A DNA stretch of 18,281 nucleotides from CAYOVG01 sp964407285. GTDB lineage: Bacteria > Desulfobacterota > Syntrophobacteria > Syntrophobacterales > Syntrophobacteraceae. Positions 1 to 9,408 of the stretch are shown one piece after another. Position 1 is the first letter of the stretch. Each line of letters begins with the position of its first letter. The notes below the pieces were generated by a model that had not been told where the DNA came from, made no database searches, and saw only the letters and a program-made list of their open reading frames with translations. The translations under genes and the position numbers were made by a program. Where the stretch lies: NCBI GenBank assembly GCA_964407285.1, contig CAYOVG010000114.1, positions 1-18,281 on the forward strand, written 5' to 3'.

Positions 1-426
1 TTTGCGACGAACCCGGCCGCCGAAATACCGTGGAAGTAGTACAGGCAAAGGGGCAGGACCGTCGCCGGGTGGGGCCGCCACTTCCGCCAGGAAAAGGGTT
101 TCGTTCCGGGTCAGAAAGGGACCGAGGCGGGCAGGGTAAGGGAGGACGGGCGCCGAAAGACGGCACGCGACGACGCCAAGGCCCGGGAAAGCAACGTGAG
201 CAATCAGGGATAGTCGAGGCGACGCCCGACCCGTGACACCGTCATGGCGGAACGCGGCGGCGGCGAAGGCGATAACGAGAATGACCCCGGCCCAGGGAAA
301 CCACTCCGCCGGAACGAGCGAAACGGGGAAGGGGCGGCACCGCCCGATCCCTATCCCGGAAGCGAACGCAACGGTCAGGCTGCAAATAAGTGAGATCCGC
401 AAGGGTTGAGGTCCGTCTTCATTCAC
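1..426 (-). CDS. ComEC/Rec2-like competence membrane protein, N-terminal part, runs off the left edge
   Basis: An uninterrupted frame of 142 codons starts at a GTG (426-424) and leaves the window. A purine-rich stretch (AGGTGAAAGG) lies just upstream, and the start is 28 bases past the murA stop, so the two are probably co-transcribed. The first ~90 residues contain three hydrophobic stretches: residues about 10-27 with AFASGIGIGR, about 40-58, and about 72-90. A segment beginning LGPFLTRNETLFLAEVAAPP follows. This order (short hydrophobic helices, a basic patch with RASPRLSL, then a beta segment ending in a PP dipeptide) is how ComEC proteins begin (the DUF4131 region). In the family, the later parts form the inner-membrane DNA uptake channel and a metallo-beta-lactamase-like domain, which lie outside the window. 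Frame openness and position are seen directly. The ComEC name is inferred from the N-terminal pattern only; another polytopic membrane protein remains possible. Confidence 0.55.
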   Translation of the reverse strand, partial: MNEDGPQPLRISLICSLTVAFASGIGIGRCRPFPVSLVPAEWFPWAGVILVIAFAAAAFRHDGVTGRASPRLSLIAHVAFPGLGVVACRLSAPVLPYPARLGPFLTRNETLFLAEVAAPPGDGPAPLPVLLPRYFGGRVRRK

Positions 427-454
427 CCTTTCACCTGCCGGCAGCGTCTTCGGT

Positions 455-1705
<1,251 letters not shown>

Positions 1706-2322
1706 TTCTCCATCCTCTTGAAGCTGTTCCTCAAAAAGCTGTTCATAGTCCTTTTCGGCATTCCGGCGTTGGTTGGTCCGCTATCGGAAGGTACAAATCC
1801 ATAACCCGTAACCGCATAATCCGCGCGTGTCGGCTATCTCCGGCGCGATACCGCGAATGGTGAGCGGGTGGTCCGGTCTCCTGTCTATCCCACCGGGAAG
1901 TCATGAGTCTTATAGCAGATAATGAACTGTGTTCGGCATAAGAAATTGACGAAATCGCGATCAAACCCACAAAACTTGCGGATGGTGGCGGGCATGGCGA
2001 CAGAAACTACAAGAAAATGAGGTTGAGCGATCATTTCCACTATCGTATTGAGTTCGGGCGCTGTTTGTGCTAACGAAGCATCTTGTTCGCTGATTCAGTG
2101 AATAGGAGAGCCGATTTGCATGATGATTCGCGGTTTTCTTGATGTTGTAACGTACTTGTTTCATGTTTTGTGTAGTTATAATTCGATACTACTACCATCT
2201 ATGAAATATTTTCTATAATATCGGGAAACGCCTGTGGGTTACGAACATAGTACCGGCCGGTCGCGTAGCTGCCTCAAGTGGTTCCATGCGTGTCCGATTT
2301 GATGAGTCGACTGAAGGTGAAT
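1706..2322. other. 617-base intergenic region upstream of two divergent genes, AT-richer to the right
   Basis: This gap separates the 5' ends of murA (minus) and the glycosyltransferase gene (plus). Base composition shifts from GC-rich near murA to clearly AT-rich between about 1900 and 2270. Two short minus-strand frames (1743-1970 and 1961-2164) have no recognisable similarity, motif or convincing ribosome site, and I do not call them genes. The only structure I can support is a candidate plus-strand promoter near 2156-2182, listed separately. No tRNA, repeat or terminator hairpin was seen. The composition change suggests that the left junction of an acquired segment lies here. Confidence 0.5.
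2156..2182 (+). promoter_or_regulatory. candidate sigma70 promoter upstream of the glycosyltransferase gene
   Basis: A perfect -10 box TATAAT (2177-2182) is preceded by TTGTTT (2156-2161) with a short 15-base spacer. A second TATAAT lies at 2214-2219 but has no good -35. Both fall in the AT-rich stretch before the gene start at 2323, so chance matches are likely. Calling this the promoter is inference. Confidence 0.3.
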
Positions 2323-4866
2323 ATGACGAGAAAGGTAGCCAAGTTCCTGTTTTTCGGGATTATCGGCGCACTACTTACTTATGTGGCGATCCGTGCTTTG
2401 GCCCTATTCATTTTTTCTGCCCCGGGCACGGGCGGCGCCCCTGTCCTGCACGAGTATATTATTGTGGGCATTTACTGGGGACTTGCTGTTGTTGCGCTGA
2501 TGCTTTTCCGGTGCTTGTCGCGCTCGATGAGGCGATGTTCAAACGACGCTCTTCCCTTGGACGACCGTCACGCGGCGTCGGGTGGACAGTGGTCCTACTG
2601 GCCGGCGGCAATTATTCTCTCCTGTATCGCTTCAAGTGCAATTGTGGTTGCAGGCAAGGAGACGCTGAACAACCAAAACGCCACCTGGGTTAAAATTACC
2701 ACTAATGCTGGTCCCAGGAAATACTGGAAAGCTCAATATGGGACATCTCCCGATGATTTCGCCGATTTCGAATGGCAGCCCTTTGACGAAAGCAGCATTA
2801 CCTTTGTCCGTTCAGGTGCTTCAGTTGATTCGCCCGTCAGGGTTCATTCCGTTGTTGCCGATGGAGTTCCCGTTTCAATGGGCGACATCCGGGTTACCGG
2901 CGGCAGAAACGATGGAGAGACCGTAACTCTGAATGATGATGCGGGGAACATAAACTGGCCGACCCCCGCCAGGCATATCGTTGTTGAGATTTCGGGTCCT
3001 CCGGACGAACCAGTCAAGCTCTATTGGTTGGATCGGGTGCGGGAATTCCCGGTGTCCACTCGAGTGACGGCAGTGGAGTTCGACCTTGGCGCACAATTCC
3101 AGGGATGGGCTTTGTTGCCGCCTCGGCAGATCGATTTTCTCGGAATAACCAATATCACCGAATCCGAGAGTGAACACCTGGTGGAAATCACTGTGTTTGC
3201 TCCATCTCCACAGAGAATAACCGCTGCATCGGGTAATCTTTCGAGAATCTCTCCCGATAAACTGGAAGTGCGTGGCTTTAGACCCATAAACGAATGGAAT
3301 GCGCCGCGGCTTGCTTTAACGGGTCTGCTGTTGTTCCTGGTTTCATTCGGTATGATATTTGTCATCCACGAATCCAGCCTGCTAAGTGTACGTTCCGCCT
3401 CAATCCGGAGGTGGCTAAGACAGGCCGAACTGGAAATCCAAAGGCCTCCTCTCAATTGGGTCAATTTCTGGAAAGTCGGATTTCCCGTGTGGATGGCATG
3501 TTGTGCAGCGCACACGGTATTTTTTCTTACGGTCAGAACCGGTATCGGCGGTGATGCAATCTCTTATTTTGGGATGGCCATCGATCTCATGAAGGAGCCC
3601 ATCTTGCACCATATTGCAGCGTACCGCACTCCCGGGTATCCCCTGTTCATTGCAGCCATTACTGGACTGACCGGCAACACCTTGTTCTCGGTTGTGGTAG
3701 CCCAGCATATGGCTATAGCCGTACTTTCGCTGATTACCATCTGGTGTCTCTGGGACCGTTTGCCTATCCTATGGCTCATGGTGGCGGGATTGCTGACTGG
3801 TCTGTCTCCTGTCATTTCATCCACCGCGAACAGTATCTGGTCTGAATCGCTCTACGTCGTCCTGAGCTACAGCGCCGTAATGTTTGCGCTCTGTTACGGC
3901 CGGGGGGGCCATTATCTTCTCTTATCCGGTTTTTGTGCCGGGCTTGCCACCATGATACGACCAAACGGACTAATTGTCGTGGCGGCTATATCGCTCTATT
4001 TAATTCTTCTTTTCCTTTGTCATTCGACTGCGGTATCCAAAGTGAGAACCCTTGTTTTCTCACTTGCACTCGTAATTCTGGGTTATGTCGTAAGTGCGGG
4101 TCCATGGCACATGCACCTTGCTCTCAAGCGCAATATATACACATTCACCGATCTGAAAGTGTTCAATGCTTGGGCGGGTTACATATGGCAGCATAAGGAA
4201 CTGTCATCTTTACCTATAAATACCCCCAATAAATGGATTTACGCTTGCCGGAGTTGCTTCTCTAATAACCCCGATACTCTTTTGAGCAAGTATTCTCTGA
4301 TCCCATCTTATAATCGTGCTTTATACTACAAGAATTCTGAGCGTCAGGCTTTCGCCGCTAATCCCGAATCATGGAGATTAGCTATGGAGGCTATAATATA
4401 TTATAGTACTCTAATTCGTATCGGACCTGGTCTGGTATGCTGTCATGGAGATATTCCTTGGACTATTGATAGGCTGAATGAGTCTCAGCCGATACCGGGT
4501 TTCCAGGGAGAACCATCAAATAAGGAGGAACTGCTGATCTTATCGGCGTTTCGCTCGCAACCCAAAAACACTGCGATAGGTTCGATATGTCTGGGTATGA
4601 GCGCCTTCTTTTACAGGCACTGGGCTGTAACGGCAGGTCTTGCTGCCTTGGGTTTCGTGCTTTGCGCCTTTACTCGACCGTGGACTGTTCTGCCCGCCGC
4701 ATATGCATTTGGAACCATACTTGCCTACTCCACCCAGATTATTCTGGTTGATCGATACATGGTCGTGCTGGAGCCGTTTTACCTGCTTTTCATGGTTCTG
4801 GGGTTCTGGATGATCCAACGTGTTTTGGCAAAGGGCGCTTTGAAGCTTGGTATCGTAAAAACGTAG
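2323..4866 (+). CDS. GT-C superfamily integral membrane glycosyltransferase (PMT/ArnT-like)
   Basis: Large polytopic membrane protein, 847 residues from the chosen ATG. That start has AAGGTG six bases upstream; the frame is open from a GTG at 2278 (15 residues longer), which has a poorer site. Numbering from 2323: two N-terminal helices (about 7-32 and 44-62), a third at about 97-112, a beta-rich, probably periplasmic domain (about 115-330), a helix at about 331-348, then a multi-helix C-terminal core. The core shows two GT-C hallmarks: an acidic motif GGDAISYFGMA with D411 in the first periplasmic loop, and YRTPGYPLFIA (about 434-444), typical of dolichyl-phosphate-mannose-type transferases that use polyprenyl-linked sugar donors. 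Neighbouring ligase and export genes suggest it modifies an envelope polysaccharide, lipid or protein; the acceptor is unknown. Its composition is visibly AT-richer than its neighbours, suggesting transfer. The inserted periplasmic domain is unrecognised. Confidence 0.8.
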   Translation: MTRKVAKFLFFGIIGALLTYVAIRALALFIFSAPGTGGAPVLHEYIIVGIYWGLAVVALMLFRCLSRSMRRCSNDALPLDDRHAASGGQWSYWPAAIILSCIASSAIVVAGKETLNNQNATWVKITTNAGPRKYWKAQYGTSPDDFADFEWQPFDESSITFVRSGASVDSPVRVHSVVADGVPVSMGDIRVTGGRNDGETVTLNDDAGNINWPTPARHIVVEISGPPDEPVKLYWLDRVREFPVSTRVTAVEFDLGAQFQGWALLPPRQIDFLGITNITESESEHLVEITVFAPSPQRITAASGNLSRISPDKLEVRGFRPINEWNAPRLALTGLLLFLVSFGMIFVIHESSLLSVRSASIRRWLRQAELEIQRPPLNWVNFWKVGFPVWMACCAAHTVFFLTVRTGIGGDAISYFGMAIDLMKEPILHHIAAYRTPGYPLFIAAITGLTGNTLFSVVVAQHMAIAVLSLITIWCLWDRLPILWLMVAGLLTGLSPVISSTANSIWSESLYVVLSYSAVMFALCYGRGGHYLLLSGFCAGLATMIRPNGLIVVAAISLYLILLFLCHSTAVSKVRTLVFSLALVILGYVVSAGPWHMHLALKRNIYTFTDLKVFNAWAGYIWQHKELSSLPINTPNKWIYACRSCFSNNPDTLLSKYSLIPSYNRALYYKNSERQAFAANPESWRLAMEAIIYYSTLIRIGPGLVCCHGDIPWTIDRLNESQPIPGFQGEPSNKEELLILSAFRSQPKNTAIGSICLGMSAFFYRHWAVTAGLAALGFVLCAFTRPWTVLPAAYAFGTILAYSTQIILVDRYMVVLEPFYLLFMVLGFWMIQRVLAKGALKLGIVKT

Positions 4867-4881
4867 TATCTCCAAACTACG
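4862..4881. terminator. weak hairpin at the end of the glycosyltransferase gene
   Basis: Inverted repeat CGTAGT / ACTACG (4862-4867 and 4876-4881) around an 8-base loop; its left arm contains the stop codon. On the minus strand the stem is followed by a T run (TTTTTA), but on the coding strand no T run follows. As a terminator of the glycosyltransferase mRNA it is therefore weak. Confidence 0.25.
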
Positions 4882-4979
4882 ACTGACCCCAAATGGACCG
4901 GCGCCGGCCTTTGTGTTCGAACGCTGGAACATGATCTGAAAGACCGGGACGAGGAATCGAATCCCTTAGTCGATTATCT

Positions 4980-6434
4980 ATGTTCAGATATTTCCACCGA
5001 TTTCTCATCATCATGCCGATGATTCTGCTGCCCTTGCTCATGGGAGGCGCTCGTCCATGGATCTGGGCGGGCGTTGCGGCGATATTCGCCCTGGGCATGG
5101 CGGTGCTCTTGTGGATGCCGGAGATGGCGGGAACCGGCCCCATGAGGGCCGTGGCGCCGGCAAATCCGCAAGAGGACGGCAGAGGGCGGGTATGGATAGC
5201 GATGACGAAACCGGCGCTGATTGTCGTTTTGCTTTACCCCCTCATCCAGGCGGCGCCTCTGCCCGTGTCCCTGGTGGAGCGCTTGAGCCCGGTCCGGTGG
5301 ATGTGGATCGAGAGGGCAGCCGAGGCTGCCTCCAGCCCGTCCGGGTCCTTCGCCGCGGTCTCGTATGCGCCGCTCACGACATTTTTCGCATGGCTTTGGT
5401 GGCTGTTTCTGGCGGGCTATGCGCGGCTTTTTCACATGGCGTTGATCTCGAGCAAAGGCAGCGCCCCCGGTTGGCTTCTCATCCCGCTCCTTTCAATCGC
5501 CGGGTTCGAGGCTCTTTGCGGATTACTGCAGACCCTCATGCCGGGGGCGGGAGCGGCCGGCGAATCCGGGGCGTTCGAGTACGCTCACGGAACATTCGTG
5601 AATCGAAACCACTACGCCGCCTTCCTCGGGATGCTTTGGCCCGTCCTGGCGTCCTGCCTTGCCGTCTCGATCGACAGCAGGGACCATCCCCCCGGTCCCG
5701 GCCGTGGTGGAGCGCCATGTTACGGAAGCCGGAGCGGAAAGCCTCTCCGGTTTATGCGTCACGGTCAACTCGTTTTGGCAGGCGTCACCGGACTGGTGCT
5801 GCTCGCCCTCTTCCTTTCCGGGTCTCGGGGGGGCATCGTCGGCTCTCTGGCGGCCATGACGGTGATGGCGGTCTTCCTTCGCTTCCGGCGAAGGCTGATG
5901 CCGGTCCTCGCGGTCCTCGGCTGGGTCGTCCTGTTCTCCTACGGCGCTACGACAGGATTCGATCGCCTCATAGAGCGGTTCAACATGGTGGGGGACAATA
6001 TCCCCATTCGCCTCAGGATTTGGGAAGACACCCTGCGCATGGTCCGGGACCATCCCTTCACCGGCGTGGGCCTCGGGAACTACTACCTGGCGTTTCGCGT
6101 CTACCAGTCACACCTGCCGGAGGACCGTTTTACGGACCACGCCCACAATGACTACCTCCAGCTTGCGGCCGAATTGGGTGTTCCCATGGCCGTGCTGATA
6201 TCCGTGTTCGCCTGGGGATTTTGGTGGTGGAGAGCGTTGCGCCTCCGGCGGATTCCCGCGGGACGGGGCCGACGGACGGAAGAGCGGCGATTCATGGCCG
6301 TCGGGGCGCTGGCCGGCGGCGCCGCGTTTCTGATCCACAACTGGGTGGAATTCAACTGGCAGATCCCCGCCGCTCAGCTATACTTCGTTATGTTGCTGGT
6401 GCTCATGGGAATGGATGGGAGTCGTGAAGGATAA
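4980..6434 (+). CDS. O-antigen ligase / Wzy-like polytopic membrane protein
   Basis: 484-residue inner-membrane protein of the O-antigen ligase/polymerase (Wzy_C, WaaL-like) superfamily, which joins lipid-linked polysaccharide to an acceptor or polymerises it on the periplasmic face. About ten or more hydrophobic segments alternate with short basic loops. Family motifs appear in order: GTFVNRNHYAAFL (204-216), LSGSRGG (279-285), the arginine-rich periplasmic segment RLRIWEDTLRMVRDHPFTGV (344-363), and HAHNDYLQLAAELGVP (387-402) holding the conserved histidine and HNDYLQ. A WVEFNWQIPA motif lies near the C-terminus (455-464). ATG 4980 is the first start after an in-frame stop; the nearest purine-rich site (GAGGA, about 4950) is distant, so translation may be weak or begin at an internal ATG. 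It sits 79 bases before the PHP phosphatase gene. Ligase and polymerase cannot be told apart from sequence alone. Confidence 0.88.
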   Translation: MFRYFHRFLIIMPMILLPLLMGGARPWIWAGVAAIFALGMAVLLWMPEMAGTGPMRAVAPANPQEDGRGRVWIAMTKPALIVVLLYPLIQAAPLPVSLVERLSPVRWMWIERAAEAASSPSGSFAAVSYAPLTTFFAWLWWLFLAGYARLFHMALISSKGSAPGWLLIPLLSIAGFEALCGLLQTLMPGAGAAGESGAFEYAHGTFVNRNHYAAFLGMLWPVLASCLAVSIDSRDHPPGPGRGGAPCYGSRSGKPLRFMRHGQLVLAGVTGLVLLALFLSGSRGGIVGSLAAMTVMAVFLRFRRRLMPVLAVLGWVVLFSYGATTGFDRLIERFNMVGDNIPIRLRIWEDTLRMVRDHPFTGVGLGNYYLAFRVYQSHLPEDRFTDHAHNDYLQLAAELGVPMAVLISVFAWGFWWWRALRLRRIPAGRGRRTEERRFMAVGALAGGAAFLIHNWVEFNWQIPAAQLYFVMLLVLMGMDGSREG

Positions 6435-6513
6435 TGGTGGAAGGATGATGGCGAGTGCGGCGGACGGTGAAGCAAAAGAGGCATGGAGGTTGGAGTCGTG
6501 AAGGTTGCCCGCA

Positions 6514-7326
6514 ATGATTGACATTCATAATCATATGCTCCCCGGACTCGATGACGGGCCGGACGGCTGGGAGGAAACCCTGCTGATGGCCTCGATGGCG
6601 GTGTCCGACGGAATCGAGGGGGTGGTTTGCACCCCCCACTGGGCTCCGGGGTTGATGGAGAATACGCACCTTCGGGTGTCGGAGGCGGTGGAAACGCTTC
6701 GCGGCAGACTCCATGAGGAGGGGATCGCGCTGGATGTCTACCCGGGGGCGGAGCTTCGCCTGGATGTTGGGTTGATCGGCGCCGTCCGTTCCGGAAGGCT
6801 TCTTTCCATAAACGATACGGGAAAGTACGCTCTTGTGGAGCTTCCTTTCGTGGCGTTGCCGCAGGGACTCGAACATTTCATCGCCGAATTCCCCGAGCAT
6901 GGGATTACGCCCGTGATAGCCCATCCGGAGCGCAACATGCACCTGTGCAGGCAGCCGGAAAGGTTGTACGAGATGGTTCGCATGGGAGCGCTTGCGCAGT
7001 TGACGTCGGACAGCCTTCTCGGGAGGTACGGCGAGGAGATAAGGGACTTTTCCATAATGCTCCTGAAGCACGACTTGGCCCACGTCCTTGCGACCGATGC
7101 CCACGGCGCTCAGTGGCGTTCACCGGGGCTTTCCGAGGCGCGTGGAGCAGTTGAAGCGATAGCCGGGAAAGAGGCCGCGGACCGGATGGTCCGCGATGTG
7201 CCGTTGGCGATCGTCCAGGGGCGGAGCATATCAGTTCCCGACCCCATTCCGGTCGAAGCCGCCGGAGCCGGAAAGGGCAAATGGAGATTTCCTTCGTGGA
7301 GGGGCCTTTTTTGCGGATGGAAGTAA
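6514..7326 (+). CDS. CpsB/YwqE-family PHP-domain tyrosine-protein phosphatase
   Basis: Metal-dependent protein tyrosine phosphatase of the PHP fold (CpsB/CapC/YwqE). In related systems it dephosphorylates the tyrosine kinase that controls capsule or exopolysaccharide length and export. From ATG 6514 the protein is 270 residues and begins MIDIHNHMLPGLDDGPDG, matching the family start. A TTG at 6505 would add three residues; an AAGG lies about nine bases before the ATG. Metal ligands are visible: H5 and H7 in DIHNH, H42 in CTPHW, E80 in PGAELRLD, H137 in AHPERN, and D195 and H197 in TDAHG. After about residue 238 the tail (VPDPIPVEAA... ending GLFCGWK) is not part of the usual domain. It follows the ligase-like gene and converges on the Wza-like gene. 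No BY-kinase partner lies in the window. Confidence 0.92.
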   Translation: MIDIHNHMLPGLDDGPDGWEETLLMASMAVSDGIEGVVCTPHWAPGLMENTHLRVSEAVETLRGRLHEEGIALDVYPGAELRLDVGLIGAVRSGRLLSINDTGKYALVELPFVALPQGLEHFIAEFPEHGITPVIAHPERNMHLCRQPERLYEMVRMGALAQLTSDSLLGRYGEEIRDFSIMLLKHDLAHVLATDAHGAQWRSPGLSEARGAVEAIAGKEAADRMVRDVPLAIVQGRSISVPDPIPVEAAGAGKGKWRFPSWRGLFCGWK

Positions 7327-7377
7327 GCGGAGCCGATATCCGGTGTTTACGATGTCCGGTCTCCGCGAGACAGCCGA

Positions 7378-8451
7378 TCAGCGTTCGTACGGAGGGCTGT
7401 AGCCCAGTCCGACGAGTCCCGTGCCGAGGTCCAGCCGCAGGCCGTAGATGAGCGCCTGGATGGTGCTGGTCTCGACGAAGACGACGTCTCTGTCTTTGAG
7501 TTCGAGTTCGTCGGATGCGCCGCTCTCCAGGTCCCGGCGGCTGAGCTGAATGACCTGGCGTTTCCCTTCTCCGACGTACCGTGCGAGCTTGATGTTCCCT
7601 TCGTCCGCCGTCCGGCTGAATCCTCCCGCCGCTACGATGGCCTCCTGGACCGTCGAACGCTCCCTGATGGGGTAGTTGCCCGGCTTGCGAACCGCTCCGT
7701 CTACATACACCATTCCGGCTTCGGGGATATAGACGGTGTCCCCTCCTTTGACTTCGAGGTTGAGTTCCGAGCGGCCCTTCTTGATCAGTTCCTCCATGTC
7801 CACGATGAAGGCCCGGGGCTTTTCGGATTCATCGGTTTTTCCGACCAGGTGAACGGTGCGTCCCGCCTTTTCCGAAAGACCTTCGGCGACGGCCAACACG
7901 TCCAGCAACCGGTGGCGGGACGGGCAGGAATATGTTCCGGGTTTTCGGACCGCACCCAGCACGGTCACCCTGGTCCCTTGCTGCTCCTGGATCAGGATGC
8001 TCACATGAGGATCGTGGATGTATTTCACCCTGTAGAGCGCTTCGATCTTCCTCTCGGCTTCACTTTCGGTAAGGCTTTTCACTTCCACCTGTCCCAGGAG
8101 GGGAAGGGTTATAAAGCCCCGCGCGCTTATTCTGCCCGTCGTTTTGAGTTCTTCGGCTTCGAGTACGGTAACGGTCACGAGATCGCCGGGACTCAGGCGA
8201 TAATCTTCGGGTTGCGGGTCGATTCCCACTATCATGGCGAAAATGCTGCCGTTGAGGTCGTCGATTTGCTGCCTGGCTTTGTCCTGTCCGGCGAGCATAT
8301 CGTCCAGGCTCGCCGTGGGTTTCGATTTACCCGTACCGCAACCCGGAAGCATGGATAGCGAAAGCGTCAGCGCCACGGAGGCAATAGACTGGAGGATGCG
8401 CCCGCGCGCCGGGCGGTTCCCGCTGGGATGCCGGATCATAGCTGTTCGCAT
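7378..8451 (-). CDS. Wza-like polysaccharide export outer-membrane lipoprotein
   Basis: 357-residue exporter of the outer-membrane polysaccharide export (OPX) family, which forms the channel for capsule or exopolysaccharide. A basic N-terminus and hydrophobic stretch (about 21-36) end at LPGC, making C38 the probable lipidated cysteine. The polysaccharide-export domain starts at DYRLSPGDLVTVTV (83-96) and continues through GFITLPLLGQVEVKSLT and DPHVSILI. Two SLBB-type domains follow, each opening with a GAVRKPG motif (VLGAVRKPGTY at 164-174, VDGAVRKPGNY at 250-260). The C-terminus (IYGLRLDLGTGLVGLGY, 335-351) could be the amphipathic helix that crosses the outer membrane. The start lies 23 bases after the FecR-like stop on the same strand, so the two form an operon. 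The ribosome site is weak (GGGAA), which suggests translational coupling. Confidence 0.93.
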   Translation of the reverse strand: MRTAMIRHPSGNRPARGRILQSIASVALTLSLSMLPGCGTGKSKPTASLDDMLAGQDKARQQIDDLNGSIFAMIVGIDPQPEDYRLSPGDLVTVTVLEAEELKTTGRISARGFITLPLLGQVEVKSLTESEAERKIEALYRVKYIHDPHVSILIQEQQGTRVTVLGAVRKPGTYSCPSRHRLLDVLAVAEGLSEKAGRTVHLVGKTDESEKPRAFIVDMEELIKKGRSELNLEVKGGDTVYIPEAGMVYVDGAVRKPGNYPIRERSTVQEAIVAAGGFSRTADEGNIKLARYVGEGKRQVIQLSRRDLESGASDELELKDRDVVFVETSTIQALIYGLRLDLGTGLVGLGYSPPYER

Positions 8452-8474
8452 TTCATTCCCGAAATCTCATCACA

Positions 8475-9290
8475 TCAGTAGCCGCTCACCAATCCGCTCT
8501 TTCGGGTCTGGAGCGTGGTCGTTCCGGCTACCGCTCCGCCTCCTGCCGCGACACCCACCAGAACAGCATCGATCATCCGCGTGGGGACTCCCCCTGCTGC
8601 TCTGCTTCCGGCTGTCGCACCCGTCTCCTTGCCCGCCGACGCGGCCGTCGCCGTCGTCCGTGACTGCCCGGCGGTTCCGGGTCCGACATGTTTCGCGGCG
8701 GCGTTCGCTACGCCCGTTCCTTTCGAAGCCGGTCCGGGGGGAGCGCCCGCTTGAAGGGTAGACTCGAGAAACATGCTTTCCCCGGCTTCGAGCGTCCGTT
8801 CACCGCTCCCGGCAGTAACATTCAAAGCCCCACGGGCAACCGCAAGCATGGTCCCTTCACCGCTCACTTCCGCACTGCCGCGAACCACCGAGGCGCCGGC
8901 CCCCATGGCGCCGACCCTGTGGATGGCTACGGCATCCTGCGGCGTGTGTAAGGTCACCGGCCTTGCGGCCGCTCCAAGTCCAAAGTCGATCTTGCCTTCA
9001 TGTACGGTAATATTCCATCCGTTTGCGGTCTCGTTCGCCGAAAAAAGCGTTTTGTCTCGAACCGTCAGTTGAAGCCCACGGCTTTGGACCACGCAGCTTC
9101 CGCTGCACAGCATGGTGGCCCCTTCGGGGAGGGGAACTTCCGAGTGGTGCCGTGTTGCCTCTTTTCCGTCTTCAATGATGCTCACTTTGCCGAACGGAAT
9201 AAGCCGGCTCGAGTTCTCCGCCTGCACGGGAGCGCTCTGGAGGAGCCAAAATGCCGCGGTTGCAAGTAGGGTGAGCCACGTATGTTTCAT
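8475..9290 (-). CDS. exported FecR-domain protein with glycine-rich C-terminal membrane segment
   Basis: 271 residues. A signal peptide (about 1-24, ending PVQA before E25) is followed by a FecR-like beta-rich domain (about 28-175) with the repeating pattern GATMLCSGSCVVQSRGLQLTV, VHEGKIDFG, TPQDAVAIHRVGA, SAEVSGEGTMLAVARGALNV and LEAGESMFL. An Ala/Gly/Thr-rich linker (about 178-235) and one hydrophobic glycine-rich stretch (about 240-258, IDAVLVGVAAGGGAVAG) close the protein. Proteins like this are not sigma-factor regulators in the FecR sense. They are exported and often sit beside exopolysaccharide export genes, possibly as surface or cell-wall accessory factors. The start has an excellent GGAGGA site. 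It is the first gene of a two-gene operon with the Wza-like gene. Two cysteines (in LCSGSC) lie in the FecR domain and could form a disulfide. The exact role is unknown. Confidence 0.8.
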   Translation of the reverse strand: MKHTWLTLLATAAFWLLQSAPVQAENSSRLIPFGKVSIIEDGKEATRHHSEVPLPEGATMLCSGSCVVQSRGLQLTVRDKTLFSANETANGWNITVHEGKIDFGLGAAARPVTLHTPQDAVAIHRVGAMGAGASVVRGSAEVSGEGTMLAVARGALNVTAGSGERTLEAGESMFLESTLQAGAPPGPASKGTGVANAAAKHVGPGTAGQSRTTATAASAGKETGATAGSRAAGGVPTRMIDAVLVGVAAGGGAVAGTTTLQTRKSGLVSGY

Positions 9291-9353
9291 ACTATCCTCC
9301 GCTTCTGATGCCGGGAGAAGGATCGGGTAGGTCGTAACGTCCGGGACAGACCC

Positions 9354-9382
9354 AAAATAGGATATTCCAGTTCGCAGTGCAA
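9354..9382 (-). promoter_or_regulatory. candidate sigma70 promoter for the fecR-like/wza-like operon
   Basis: On the minus strand a TTGCAC box (9382-9377) is separated by exactly 17 bases from TATTTT (9359-9354), about 64 bases before the FecR-like start codon. Box quality is moderate (4-5 of 6 matches each) and spacing is optimal. It is placed from sequence only. Confidence 0.35.
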
Positions 9383-9408
9383 CGTCTTAATGCCTCTTTT
9401 TGCCTAAT

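Noticed and set aside
30..236. Plus-strand 68-codon frame at the left edge
   Set aside because: Arg/Gly-rich low-complexity translation antisense to the ComEC-like frame, which has a far more protein-like composition.
1743..2164. Two short minus-strand frames in the murA upstream gap
   Set aside because: No family resemblance, no convincing ribosome site, and the region is AT-rich and non-coding in appearance.
7327..7366. GCGGAG/CTCCGC inverted repeat and a 10-base direct repeat (CGATATCCGG / CGATGTCCGG) between the convergent phosphatase and exporter genes
   Set aside because: Only a 6-bp stem with a 28-base loop and no T run on either strand; not enough for a bidirectional terminator call.
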